A stretch of 64,000 nucleotides of DNA. Source: Parasponia andersonii (Eukaryota > Streptophyta > Magnoliopsida > Rosales > Cannabaceae). The position numbers and the translations under genes were made by a program. Positions within the stretch are counted from its first letter, which is position 1, and each line of letters opens with the position of its first letter. The notes beneath the pieces are model-generated. The model saw only the letters and a list, made by a program, of their open reading frames with translations, had not been told where the DNA came from and did not search any database. The stretch lies in assembly GCA_002914805.1 (NCBI GenBank), contig JXTB01000029.1, forward strand, positions 106,194-170,193, in the 5' to 3' direction. Positions 39,542 through 50,821 of this stretch are shown here, one piece after another.

Positions 39542-42500
39542 ATGAATCCAAAACTCAATTTTCATTCCCTAGTACTAATTCTCCTGATCTTTCATGCTTC
39601 GTTTTCCTTCTCTTTTGGTAGAAACCAAAAGGACCCACTTGCAATTTCCCTTCGTCAAGCTTATGGCCATCATAACAACCAAAATGACAGAACCAATGAG
39701 CTTGAGTTTCCGAGCTTGCTCAAGTCGAAATCCGACTATAACACACATGGACTCATGACAAGGTTTAGCCGGGCAACTAGGTCTCCTTCTTCTTATTCTT
39801 CTTCTTCACCTCAGATATTCAATGTCGACGATTTTGGAGCTAGGGGTGACGGAACTGATGATAGTCAGGTATTTTAGTACTTTTTCATTTCTTTATTTTA
39901 TTAAAATGGTTTTGATCACTTAGAATCATTAGAGTAAATTATTAACGTTGTGTAATATGGTTTTGTTATAGGCATTCATCAAGGCTTGGAACCGGGCTTG
40001 TTCATCCAAAGTTGGTGTTATTTTGGTTCCCCAGAACAGAGTTTATCACCTTAAGCCAATAACATTCTCTGGTCCTTGCAAATCTTCTCAGCTCACAATG
40101 AGGGTGAGTTCATGCATGCACTAGTAAACATGAACTATACTAATACAAGAATATATATACGTTTATATCTATAGTTACAAGTATATGTCCCAGTTAAATT
40201 TTATACATATTATGGTACAGAAAAGAGAGTTTAACAAGTTTTGCAACGTGGTTTTACTAGATCTCTGGAATAATCAAAGCTTCTCCACGCCGATCGGATT
40301 ACGAAAAGGACACGAGGCATTGGATGGTGTTTGATAGTGTGCAGAACTTGAGGGTTGAAGGTGGTGGAACCATCAATGGCAATGGAAGAAAATGGTGGAA
40401 AAACTCTTGCAAAATCAACAAAGCCCTTGTATGAATGCCACTAATTTAATTTTTTGCCTAATTGTGTGTGTGTGTGTCTAATATTTCATTTGTAATCCAA
40501 ATTGAATGTTTTACTAATCTGCTTTTGTTTTTCCTTTTTTGGGGTGACTTTCCATTTATTCACAGCCTTGTATTCACGCGCCAACAGTAAGTATATTGAT
40601 CTTTTTCAATTTAATTACAATGAAACTATACATACTATAAGTATTAAATTATTGTCAATTCTTAACATATGTTTTTTTTTTTCGGTTGATTATATAGGCT
40701 GTGACATTCTATGAATGCAAGAATCTGAGAGTGGCCAACCTGAGGTTTAAAAATGCACAGCAAATGCATTTAAACTTTCAGAAATGTGTCAATGTCCAAG
40801 TTGTTAATCTCAGAGTAATTGCACCCGGAAATAGTCCTAACACAGATGGAATTCATATTACAGACACACAAAATATTCAGATAATGAACTCTGTTATCAA
40901 AACAGGTATAGAAAAAAAATTATTCTAGTAATAAATGAACTAATTAAGCTCCTATGATTAGCAACGACTTATGTAATATTTTTATTTGGAACATTATTTG
41001 TGCTCATTATTTTAAATTTTTTTTTTCACTGAAGGTGATGACTGCATCTCAATTGTAAGTGGGTCAAAGAATGTTAGAGCAACAGATATTACTTGTGGAC
41101 CTGGTCATGGAATAAGGTTTGTAACTTAGCTTTTATCAAGAAATATTCATGCATAAACTAAAATTCTGAGGTCTTGCTACTTTTCTTGACCAATAATGAC
41201 ATGACACTTGTGATAATTTTATGCAGCATTGGAAGTTTAGGAGCTGGAAATTCAGAGGCTGAAGTCTCTAATGTGATTGTGAATAGAGCAAGATTTTCAG
41301 GAACCACTAATGGAGTAAGAATAAAGACTTGGCAGGTGAGAATTTGTTTCCCAAAATTTCAGTTTTCCTAAAACAAGAACAAAGTAAAAGAACCCATGAA
41401 GTTAATTAAGCTAAAACTAGATAAATACACATACTCGGTAGATACTTAAAAACTAAAAATGTCAAAAGAAGAAGGAGAGAAATTCATGTTTAATTGCGTA
41501 CATTTAGGCGAATTATGGGCCGCTTTTACGATTTTTACACACTTTTTTTTTCTTTGCCCCTAGAAAATAGAAACTGAAAGGTAGAATGTCAATTAAGCTA
41601 GTGCTTTGTGACCTAAATCAATATTAAAAAATAAGTTTTTAGTAAGTATTTGGTCTTATGGCGATCTGCTAATTGGGACATTATTTCTAACACCTCCTAC
41701 TTCATATCCAACACATTTGCTTAATACTATTATACTAACCACTTCCTTACTTTTTGACTAATAATTGCGAACTTAATTCAATTTTGTTACAACCATAATT
41801 GACCTACAAGTGACACAATAGAAATAGAACCAACAAAGTTTATAACGACATATAATCAACTCCTTTTCTTACAAATCGTTATATGACCACATTAAGTCAA
41901 GCACCATTGTGCCATAGAATGTTGACGTTAACTTTCCCCAATCCATGTTAGTCTCTACATGTATATACGTGTGTTTTGACTTCATGAAATATGCTAACGC
42001 CACATGTCTCTATGCTACAAAACTCAAGACAAAACGACATGCACACGGAGGACTATATAACTCTAGGCGTAACAAAATTTATTCCAAATTTAATACCAAT
42101 ATATGTGGCATTTGAATTATCATTATTTAATTAGTATAATAAAATTTACTACAAATAAATTAATTAAATTTCTCAATTGAATATTGCTAATTTATATGTC
42201 ACGTGTGTTGGTATTAAAAATTTAGTAAAAATTTTGGCACATATATCATTATCCATAAATCTATATAAAGTATTATTTCCTTTGATTTTAAATTAATTAT
42301 ATTTACCAATTGAATATTATTATCACATATATTAGCATTAAAAATTTACATGGAGTATTATTTCCTTTGACTTTAAATGTGATTTTAAGCTGACCTTTTA
42401 TGTACTATATCTTATGTATGCAGGGAGGATCCGGTTATGCAAAAAACATCATATTTCAAAACATAGCAATGCGCAATGTGAGCAACCCAATAATCATAGA

Positions 42501-43002
42501 CCAAAACTATTGTGATCAGGACGAACCTTGTCATGAACAGGTAACGAATAATAATATCTATAATCGTACATTCTAATTTAAAATTAATGTTAAGGGATAC
42601 TACATTAGTACAATACAATATACTATTATAGATGTGAGCCCGTCTATAGTCTATAAATTTCGAGATGAGGCTTACTATCTATTATAGGATTGTGTTAATT
42701 AAAAACCAATGACATCCTTTAGCATTACTTTTACGAAAAATTACCAAACTCACCCCAAGTCATTAATTATGTGGTAGGACTCCGCCGTACAAATAAGCAA
42801 TGTGATGTACAACAACATAAAGGGTACTAGTGATTCCCAAGTGGCGGTGAAGTTTGAGTGCAGCAAGAGCTTTCCATGTCAAGGAATTTCACTGCAAAAT
42901 GTGAATTTTGTACGTGAAGGAGAAGGTGAAGTCGAAGCTTCTTGTGAGAATGTCAGTTTCGACAAAAGCGGAAGGGTTTCTCCCAAGTGCTCCAACATTT
43001 GA
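39542..43002 (+). CDS. Polygalacturonase, ADPG/QRT2-like (PG1)
   Basis: Nine exons give 462 residues: 39542-39868, 39972-40103, 40261-40428, 40566-40586, 40698-40905, 41035-41116, 41227-41335, 42424-42540, 42778-43002. The enzyme is a GH28 endo-polygalacturonase that hydrolyses alpha-1,4-galacturonan in cell-wall pectin. An N-terminal signal peptide (about residues 1-26, [17 protein letters not shown]) points to secretion. Catalytic landmarks are all present: NTD at 264-266, DD at 287-288 (GDDCIS), GHG at 309-311 and RIK at 344-346. Segments such as [17 protein letters not shown] and [13 protein letters not shown] place it near Arabidopsis ADPG1/ADPG2/QRT2, enzymes of dehiscence and abscission zones; that role here is inferred. 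A 21-nt exon 4 codes for PCIHAPT. Intron 7 is about 1.1 kb. The two following PG loci are tandem relatives. Confidence 0.95.
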
Positions 43003-44000
43003 GAGCACATAAATCATGGGATTATCTGTATATAACAATTTGTTTTATTGGACCATTTATGTCTTTCGTAGCTATAGGGGATCGAGTTACTTTAGAAACC
43101 ATTTCCTATAGATTTAGATTTGTGTTGTACATTATGGTTTCACTTGGACACCAACAACTTTAAAATAAATAAAACTATGGATTGCTTTAATTAATTAGTA
43201 TTGCTTTGTTCATAAATTGCCAATGTTTCACTTAAATATTACATGTAAGCTTGAGTTCTCGTGATGCTTACTTTGTATGAGTTTAGACTTCGAGAAATAT
43301 TGACGGTTGATAGCATAATAGATCATTATCATCTTTATATGACTTTTATTGATCTCCATTTATCAAATGTCACCTAAAAACCATCCTTCAATTTATCAAT
43401 CAATCTAGGAAAAAGGAAAAAAAAAAATCTAATTTAGCATTATCCGATTGAAATTACTACTTCGAACCATTTCGTGTTTTTTTTTTTTTAAATCAAATAT
43501 CCTTTCGAGGAAAAAGCACTTCAGTTTGGAAATTGGATTCTAAGTAGCTAAATACCACTTATAAGATACACTAATCAAATTTTGCTCAAAAAGAAAAAAA
43601 GAGATACACCATTCAAACTATCAAAGTTAACAACAATACTTTGTGCTTTTTCAGTTACCACTTTTAATAACTAAGCTTAACTTGGAAATATTTTGGGTTG
43701 GAACAACCAACAAACAAAATAGTATTTGAGCGATGTAAAAGTGGTATAAATTAGAGGAAAAAATTGGTTGTTATTAATAATAAGTTGGGTGCGATAAGTG
43801 GCACTGGTCTAATAATTTTTAAAGATTAACATGGTCCATAAAAGAGGCCTGAAGCTTACCACTCTACATAGCCAAATACTAAAGATGGGCTTGTGCCCCC
43901 GAGTTCAAGTGTTCCCAACTCATTTCAGTTTCAAGACTTTCAGTCGCATTGTAAATTTCTAAACGCCGTCGTCTGAGACTGAGTTCACCGTGGCCCGTGG
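43003..44000. other. PG1 3' flank and HAL3 upstream region
   Basis: The first 200 bases form the PG1 3' UTR. The part from about 43690 to 43930 (for example gttgggtgcgataagtggcac and gatgggcttg) is homologous to 54340-54640 downstream of PG3, marking a segmental duplication. No other gene is visible. Confidence 0.6.
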
Positions 44001-44449
44001 CTGCTCAAAGGTACTATCTTCGTCTCTGAAACGCGATCATGCATAGTTTAAGTTCTTCCTTCATGTCGTTCCATGATGAAAGAGTGAGACTTTCATATGT
44101 AAAATGAGGCTTTGTACGAATATCACAAAAGGGTTTTAGGGGTTTATCGATTTTGGATTTTGGGTAATGATTGGAAGTATAATTTGTTGTTATATCAAGT
44201 TGAAACTTGAAGCTTTATATCAAAATCAAAATTTAAGCTTGGAGGTAAAAATTGGTGCTTCATAAGCTTATATAAATTTTCTTCCATTTTTTTTTTTATT
44301 GTTTATTTTTAGTGTGTGTTTTGTTTCTGGTCTAAGTTTCTGTTGATTGGTATGTTTTGTTCAAGTTTTGTCTTTTAACAGTGATTGTCTTATGTTATTT
44401 CAGTTAGTTTGTTTGTTAGAGGGAGATTCAAACTTCAAAGCGAGACACC
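43940..44449 (+). other. HAL3 5' leader with a leader intron
   Basis: A non-coding first exon probably ends at 44010 (gctcaaag followed by GTACTA), and the second exon starts at 44404 after ttatttcag. The 393-base intron lies wholly in the leader. No ATG precedes 44450 in the second exon. Confidence 0.6.
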
Positions 44450-45094
44450 ATGGAGTCAGAACTTGTGGCTGCAGAAAGGGAGCCATTGCAAGTGAATGCT
44501 GCTCCGACAAGGCCTCGGATTTTACTGGCTGCAACCGGAAGCGTTGCGTCCATAAAGTTTGGCAATCTTTGCCATTCATTTTCAGAATGGGCTGAAGTGA
44601 GAGCTGTGGCTACAAAGGCATCTCTACACTTCATTGATAGAGGTTCACTTCCTAAAGATTTATTAGTTTATACTGATGAGGATGAATGGTCCAGTTGGAA
44701 TAAAATAGGGGATAGTGTGCTCCACATTGAGCTCCGTCGCTGGGCTGATGTTATGGTTATTGCCCCCTTATCAGCAAATACACTAGCCAAGATTGCTGGA
44801 GGACTATGTGACAATTTACTGACTTGCATTGTGCGGGCATGGGACTATAACAAACCGCTCTTTGTTGCACCAGCCATGAATACCTTCATGTGGAACAACC
44901 CTTTCACAGAACGACATCTCGTGTCGATTGATGAGCTTGGAATTTCTCTCATTCCTCCTGTCAAGAAGAGATTAGCTTGCGGGGATTATGGGAACGGAGC
45001 AATGGCCGAACCTTCTTTAATCTACTCGACCGTCAGGCTCTTCATAGAGGCACAGAATCAACCTGGTAGCAGTAATGTTCAGCAAGCAGTATAG
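44450..45094 (+). CDS. HAL3: Phosphopantothenoylcysteine decarboxylase, HAL3 type
   Basis: A single coding exon gives a 214-residue flavoprotein. It decarboxylates 4'-phosphopantothenoylcysteine to 4'-phosphopantetheine in coenzyme A synthesis. The sequence follows Arabidopsis HAL3a closely. The flavin-binding start is RPRILLAATGSVASIKFGN (21-39). The active-site histidine is His92 in SVLHIELRRWADV. The PAMNTFMW substrate clamp is at 141-148, and the catalytic cysteine is Cys177 in LACGDYGNGAMAEP. HAL3 proteins are cytosolic trimers and, when overproduced, raise salt tolerance in yeast and plants. The gene sits between PG1 and PG2 in the same orientation. Nothing links its function to pectin, and the placement is explained by the duplicated block described in the findings. 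Only one intact copy is present. Confidence 0.97.
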   Translation: MESELVAAEREPLQVNAAPTRPRILLAATGSVASIKFGNLCHSFSEWAEVRAVATKASLHFIDRGSLPKDLLVYTDEDEWSSWNKIGDSVLHIELRRWADVMVIAPLSANTLAKIAGGLCDNLLTCIVRAWDYNKPLFVAPAMNTFMWNNPFTERHLVSIDELGISLIPPVKKRLACGDYGNGAMAEPSLIYSTVRLFIEAQNQPGSSNVQQAV

Positions 45095-47063
45095 AATTAA
45101 GAGGTTGCCTATTGAGGACTTATACCCCAGTATTTGTACTAGGTAACATCCAGAATTGTTTGGGCCTTTGATCTTGAAGTATCATGCATATTTGGTGCTG
45201 ATTTCGTCTGTTGATTGGGCTAACTGTTCTTCTAGTAGTTTAGGATCCACATGTTTGTCATCGCCTTGTTATTCAAACCATCATCGTGCTGAAGGATCAA
45301 GTCAGGTGCACGATAAATGGTGCTTAAATTGCATATGAGTCGGCTTAGTCAGTTGCTGCTGAATCTAGGTTGGTTTTTGCTGAGTCCTGATGAGAAGACT
45401 TACTATTTTGTTGAAACATGTATTGATTGAGAATTGAAAAGTGTGGATTTCAAATATTTTAAAATTATCAATATGACAATGCCAAATTTGGCTTTACTTA
45501 ATTTATGTGCTAAATAACATTGCATTGGAGGAGAATTTTTGTATTGTATGCTAAATTATAGCATTATAATATTTTAGCAATTGCATTGGAGATGCTCTAA
45601 CATAACTTTCAAAGAATTGTTTTTTTAATCTTTCTTTTGTTGGTTGCTTCTAGGTGATGATAATAAGGGCTAAAGATAAAGCGAAAAGGTCTTGCTAAGC
45701 ATGTTATTCACTCTCGGAATCGTGTCGTTGAAAGCAAAAGATCTGGCGAGATCATTTTATATAATAAGTGGTCAGCCATTAGATACCTTTTTGTTGGTTG
45801 GAAATTACGTGTTCTTTGGTTTTTCGCTCATTTGCATGGATTTCCTTTTGCCTGTCCAACTTTTGAGAAATGTTTCAAATTGTTTTACTTACTAAACAGA
45901 AAAGAAAGAGTGGGTTGTGGTAAAACAACGAAATGGTCATTAGAATCAACTTGTTGGCTTTCCATTTGATGTGGCAGCTTTCATGGATATAAGAACTTTA
46001 GAGTCATCTGCCCTACTCTTAATAATTTATGGTCTTGTTGTGTTATGATTATTGATATGGTAAAGTCAATTATGTCGTGATGGAACATACAATTTTTCAC
46101 TGGAGCACAAATATTAGAAAGGAATTACTTCTTGATGAAGATGAATCGTACGTTATTCTCAAATTCATTCCTTGGCAATTGGCATTCTTATTCTTGTTTA
46201 TTTTACACCTTTTATAATACATGCTTACACCGTTTTTGCTTAACGTTGAACACCTAATGGTCTAAATTCTTTAAGAGACTACAGTGCACTTGACAACTTT
46301 TCATAAGAAGCGTATAGTCCACCTTAGATAAATCATAAACGAGCAAATAATTCAACAGGCATTTTCCAAGCTATAAGTACAACTATATGTGCATCAATAC
46401 CAAAGACGGTGCAAAATTATGCCTAATATTTTCCACTAGTTGGGATTTAAAAAATTAGATTTTGTTCACTGACTGTATCTTATTTCGTGAAATTAACTTT
46501 TGAGAAAGGAAAAAACAATTTGTGTAAGCAAAAGTTCAACATTTTTCTCTAGTAATATATACGTGATTTGTTGGCATGAAATCCACACACACTACTCATG
46601 TCTTGTTATCACAGAGAATCAATATGCCTCCTTTTGTTTTCATGATCATGTGCTTTGTTTTTCAATTATTGAATTCTGTGCGTGACAAAGTCAGCCGTAG
46701 TGAAATATATCACATTGGAATAGCAATATACTATGCCTGTTTGTTGATAAACAAGAATCATGCAGCTGTTGACTTTGAACTGATCGAAAATTTTGAGAGA
46801 CAAGTTTACTTGTCAATTACTTGTATCTTAATCCATAACTCCTTTTAACCAAACCCAAAATAGGTGGAAAAAGAAGGAAATAAATTCCATCATCACCGTG
46901 ATGATCCCCACTTTTTTTTATATATAGAAGCAACCTGGCTTCATGACAATGCATATTCATTTGTCACTTTCATTTCTCTTTTCCTTCAAGCTTTCCTCTG
47001 CCTGTAGCTCATTCAAACAGCTAGTCTTTTTTCTAATCAGTCAAGAGTGAAAGAAATTTTAAG
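45095..47063. other. HAL3 3' flank and PG2 upstream region
   Basis: The first 350 bases are probable HAL3 3' UTR. A short AT-rich piece at about 45490-45605, ending attgcattggagatgctctaac, resembles the ends of common plant MITEs. The stretch 45640-46060 is homologous to 55700-56110, and 46300-46960 to 38700-39420 and 56270-56700. The last 150 bases match the proximal promoters of PG1 and PG3. No gene is seen. Confidence 0.55.
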
Positions 47064-50022
47064 ATGTATCTGAAACTCCATCCGCTGGCCTTATTAGTTC
47101 TTTTAACTTTGTCTTCTTTTTCTTTCTCTTCCGACAGAAACCAAAAGGACACACTCTATGCTCTTGATCAAACTTATGGCCATCATAATGCACATGAATA
47201 CCGCACATCATTTTCTGCAATTTATCACCAAGAAGATAGAGATAATGAGCCTGAGCTTCAGAGCTTGATCAAGTCGAAGATCAATTACAATACTCTTGGA
47301 TTGATGACGAGGCTCAGTTGTGCAAGTTCTCCTTTGTTTTCACCTCAAATATTTAATGTGGATGATTTTGGAGCTAAAGGTGATGGAACAAATGATAGAA
47401 AGGTAGCTCAAAATTCATTTTACTCCATTAAGGTTGACTATTGTTTTTTATTGCTAGTCTCTGACTCTGTCTGTCTTTCTGTCTTTTTTTCCCCCTCCTG
47501 AATAGTCTTGGGCAGTTAAATTTTGACATAGAGTTGATTGATAATTACATAAGCAGTATGTAAATTAATGTTGATGATTTTGGAGCTAAAGGAGGTGTTT
47601 TTTAAGTTCCCAAGAAAAGAGTTTATCACCTTAAGCGTATCAATTTTACAAGCCCTTGCAAATCTTCTCAGCTGACAATGAGGGTGCGTAACTTGGTTCT
47701 TCCACAGTTGCACTGGTACACTGATATGTTCATTTGTTTATGTGTATTACTGTTTGCATAAAAGTTTTAACAAGTTACATGTCCTTTTATTAGATCTATG
47801 GAACACTCAAAGCTTCTACTCTCTGATCGGACTACAAAAAGGATAGGCAGCACTTGATTGTGTTTGATAATGTGCAGAACTTGAGGGTTGAAGGTGGTGG
47901 AACTATCAATGGCAATGGGAGAATATGGTGGAGAAACTCTTGCAAAGTCAACAAATCCCTTGTACGTAAAGCCAGTAATTCAATATTGCGTTAAGAAAAT
48001 ATAAAAATCTTTTATAATCCATAGTGAATCATCATCATTAACTAATTTCTTTGCCTTTGCAGTCTTTCACAGCCTTGGACTGTTGTACCACCTGTAAGCT
48101 CCTCGATCTTTTTCTGTTTAATTAATTTAAGTACTTTCTAGGTCTTAGTTGACTAATATAGAACTATATCTTTAAATATCTAAGCTTTGTTTTCCTGAGA
48201 TATGATTTGATTTTGTTTGATAGGCTGTTACTTTCTTTGAATGCAACAATCTGAGAGTAGCTAACCTGAGGTTTAAGAATGCACAACAAATGCATCTAAC
48301 CTTCCACAGATTTGATAACGTCAAAGTTGATCATCTGAGAGTGATTGCTCCAAGAAAGAGTCCCAACACAGACGGTATTCAGATCTCTGGCACACTGAAT
48401 ATTCAACTGATGAACTGTGTTATCAAAACAGGTGAATACAGCAACACAAATATTAATTGTATCCAGTGACTCAATCAATAAAGCCCCTCTGATCAACCAA
48501 AAACACATGCAAAATTTATTAGGGAAAATATTTCGTGCTTATTATTTTATGTTTTTTTATATTTCTCACTGAAGGTGATGACTGTATTTCGATAGCAAAT
48601 GGATCAAGAAATGTTATAGCTACAGACATAACTTGCGGGCTGGTCATGGAATAAGGTCTTGCGACTCAGCTTCAGCAAAATAATATTATTTCATCAACTA
48701 AGTCGTGATTTCAAGCTACTTTTCTTGACCAATAATGATATAATATTTGGATAGTTGTTATTATTTTATGCAGCATGGGAAGCTTAGGAGCTAGAAATTC
48801 AGAAGCCGAGTTCTCCAATGTGATTGTGGATAGAGCAAGAATTTCCGGAACCACTAATGGAGTAAGAATAAAGACTTGGCATGTGAGAATTTGCTTCCTA
48901 ACTTTCGATGAATTTCTATATTGAGAGATTCATGTCAACAAAATAAACCATAAATCTTCAAAATTTTACAAATGATCAGTAATTAGGACACCTTTCAAAC
49001 CCCTCCTACTTCATATCTGACCCAAACTCAATACTAACCAATTCCTTTTTTGACTTGGTTCGGAACTCAACTCAATTTTGTTACAACAATTCTTGGAATC
49101 GACAATACAACTGAACCAACAAAGTTAACCCTAAATCAACTCCTTATAACTCGCTATATCCCACATAGAGCCAAGCTCTGTGCCACAGAAACTTTGACTT
49201 TTATTTTCCAGGAATCCATCTTTGCTTTACAGATTTGTCTCCTTATATTTATGTACGCCTACGCATTTACATGCTTTAAGCAATAAATTAACGCCATTTG
49301 TTTCTAAACTCCATAACTGGGGACAAAATGACCTGTAAATGGAGGACTAGAAAGTAAAAAGGAGGGCCATATCCTGACTTTTTGTGTGATTTTCATTTGA
49401 TTTCATATGTAGCATATCACTTGCAGGGGGGTTCCGGCTATGCAGAAAACATCATATTTCAAAACCAAGCAATGCACAATGTGACCAACCCAATTATTAT
49501 CGACCAAAACTACTGTGATCAGCCGGAACCTTGTCATGAACAGGTAATATAAATAATAATACCCTACCCTTGTGTTAGTCTAATTAATGTCACTCGTTCA
49601 TCCAAATTAAGAAGAGCAATGCTTCTAAGCCTAGGCTAATAGAAATAGACCTATTTGACCATGGTCAATCACCTTTTTTAGTGTGTGATCCTTAGCACTA
49701 TTTATGCTTTCAGCGGTTCAATTGAAAAATAGGTAACAATATTGGACTAGTACTCGATTAATCCTTGATTACATGCCAGTTCTCAGCTGTACAGATAAGC
49801 AATGTGGTGTACAATAACATAACTGGCACCAGCTATTCCCAAGTGGGTTTGACTGCAGCAAGAGCTTTGCTTGTCAATGGATTTCACTGCAAAATGTCAA
49901 TTTGGTACGGGAAGGATATGGTACAGCCGAAGCTTCTTGTAAGAATGTTAAGCTTCTTGTAAGAATGTTATGTTAAGCAAAAGAGGATGGGTTTCTCCCA
50001 CATGCTCTTGGGACCAATTGAG
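47064..50022 (+). pseudogene. Polygalacturonase pseudogene (PG2)
   Basis: The exon order of PG1 and PG3 is kept: exon 1 at 47064-47402 with an intact signal peptide (MYLKLHPLALLVLLTLSSFS), exon 5 at about 48224-48431 with PNTDGIQ, exon 6 from 48576, exon 7 from 48775 and exon 8 from 49427. Several changes rule out a normal product. The first part of exon 2 is missing and replaced by a second copy of the exon 1 end (gatgattttggagctaaagg, near 47571), followed at once by a TAA. Exon 3 has an in-frame TGA near 47822. Exon 6 lacks one base in the GHG codons (gcgggctggtcatgg). Exon 9 carries a small deletion and a 20-bp direct duplication at 49930-49969. Even so, long parts stay similar to PG3, so inactivation is not ancient. 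Partial transcripts are possible. Confidence 0.88.
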
Positions 50023-50821
50023 AGCAAAACTGTGGGATTATTTGTAAATATGGTTTGTTGATTTTCAAGATTTCACATGTATGCTTATGGTCGACTTCTA
50101 CCTCTAAGCTTGTCACCCCAATTGAAATAAATTGGAACCATCCAAAATGGATGTGAAATTAAAAATATGAGAAATAAAATCATTCTTTCTATCGACTTGT
50201 CTACTTGATTTATATATATATTGGTATATGGTGGTTAATTATTAGTTAGTACTTTCTATTTGCCTATCCTAATTGAGTTTTCCACTGCCAACACTAAACG
50301 CCTTCGTTGTGCATCATCCATCACTACCGGTGCATTCAGCTTGTTAATCAAAATCTTAGTTTCCAATCTGCAAATCCCAGTGAACTTCGACGTAAAAGCT
50401 CGCCGGAATCTGCCTCTGACCCCTCACGCAGACTGCCGCAAGTGAGCTTGTAACTTCGCTATTCAGACATGCATTTGATTTTTTTTTTTTTTTTTTTTTT
50501 GTCCCTTTCATTATGCTGAATTCTTCCGGGTAGGATATTTTGATTTTCCATGCCTATTGTACTTTTCATCCCTTTTCATCATGATTCTCAAAGATACACA
50601 CTAACACTTTCAGCCATCAAAGTAGACCAGTGTAATCAACAAAGTTGACCATGTTCTCAACAAACCCAAACTTTATGTATACGCCTGGCCTCATGACAAT
50701 GCATATTCATTGATCACTTCCGTACGTCTTTTCTCCTTCAAGCTTCCTCTGTCTATATGTAGCTCATTCAAGCAACTCATCTTTTTTTTCTAATTGGTCA
50801 AAAATGAGAGATAAGTTACAT
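50023..50821. other. Spacer between PG2 and PG3 with an orphan coding-like piece
   Basis: The stretch at 50260-50445 is richer in G+C than its surroundings and has an open frame ending NLQIPVNFDVKARRNLPL followed by TPHADCRK and a stop. It looks like a captured piece of a gene exon, but I do not recognise the family. A T run lies at 50480-50501. The final 130 bases repeat the proximal promoter block shared by the PG loci (cttcatga-like, cattcattgatcac). Confidence 0.4.

Noticed and set aside
50804-50821. ATG at 50804 as the PG3 start (MRDKLH extension)
   Set aside because: It puts charged residues before the signal peptide and lacks a counterpart in PG2; 50822 aligns with the PG2 start.
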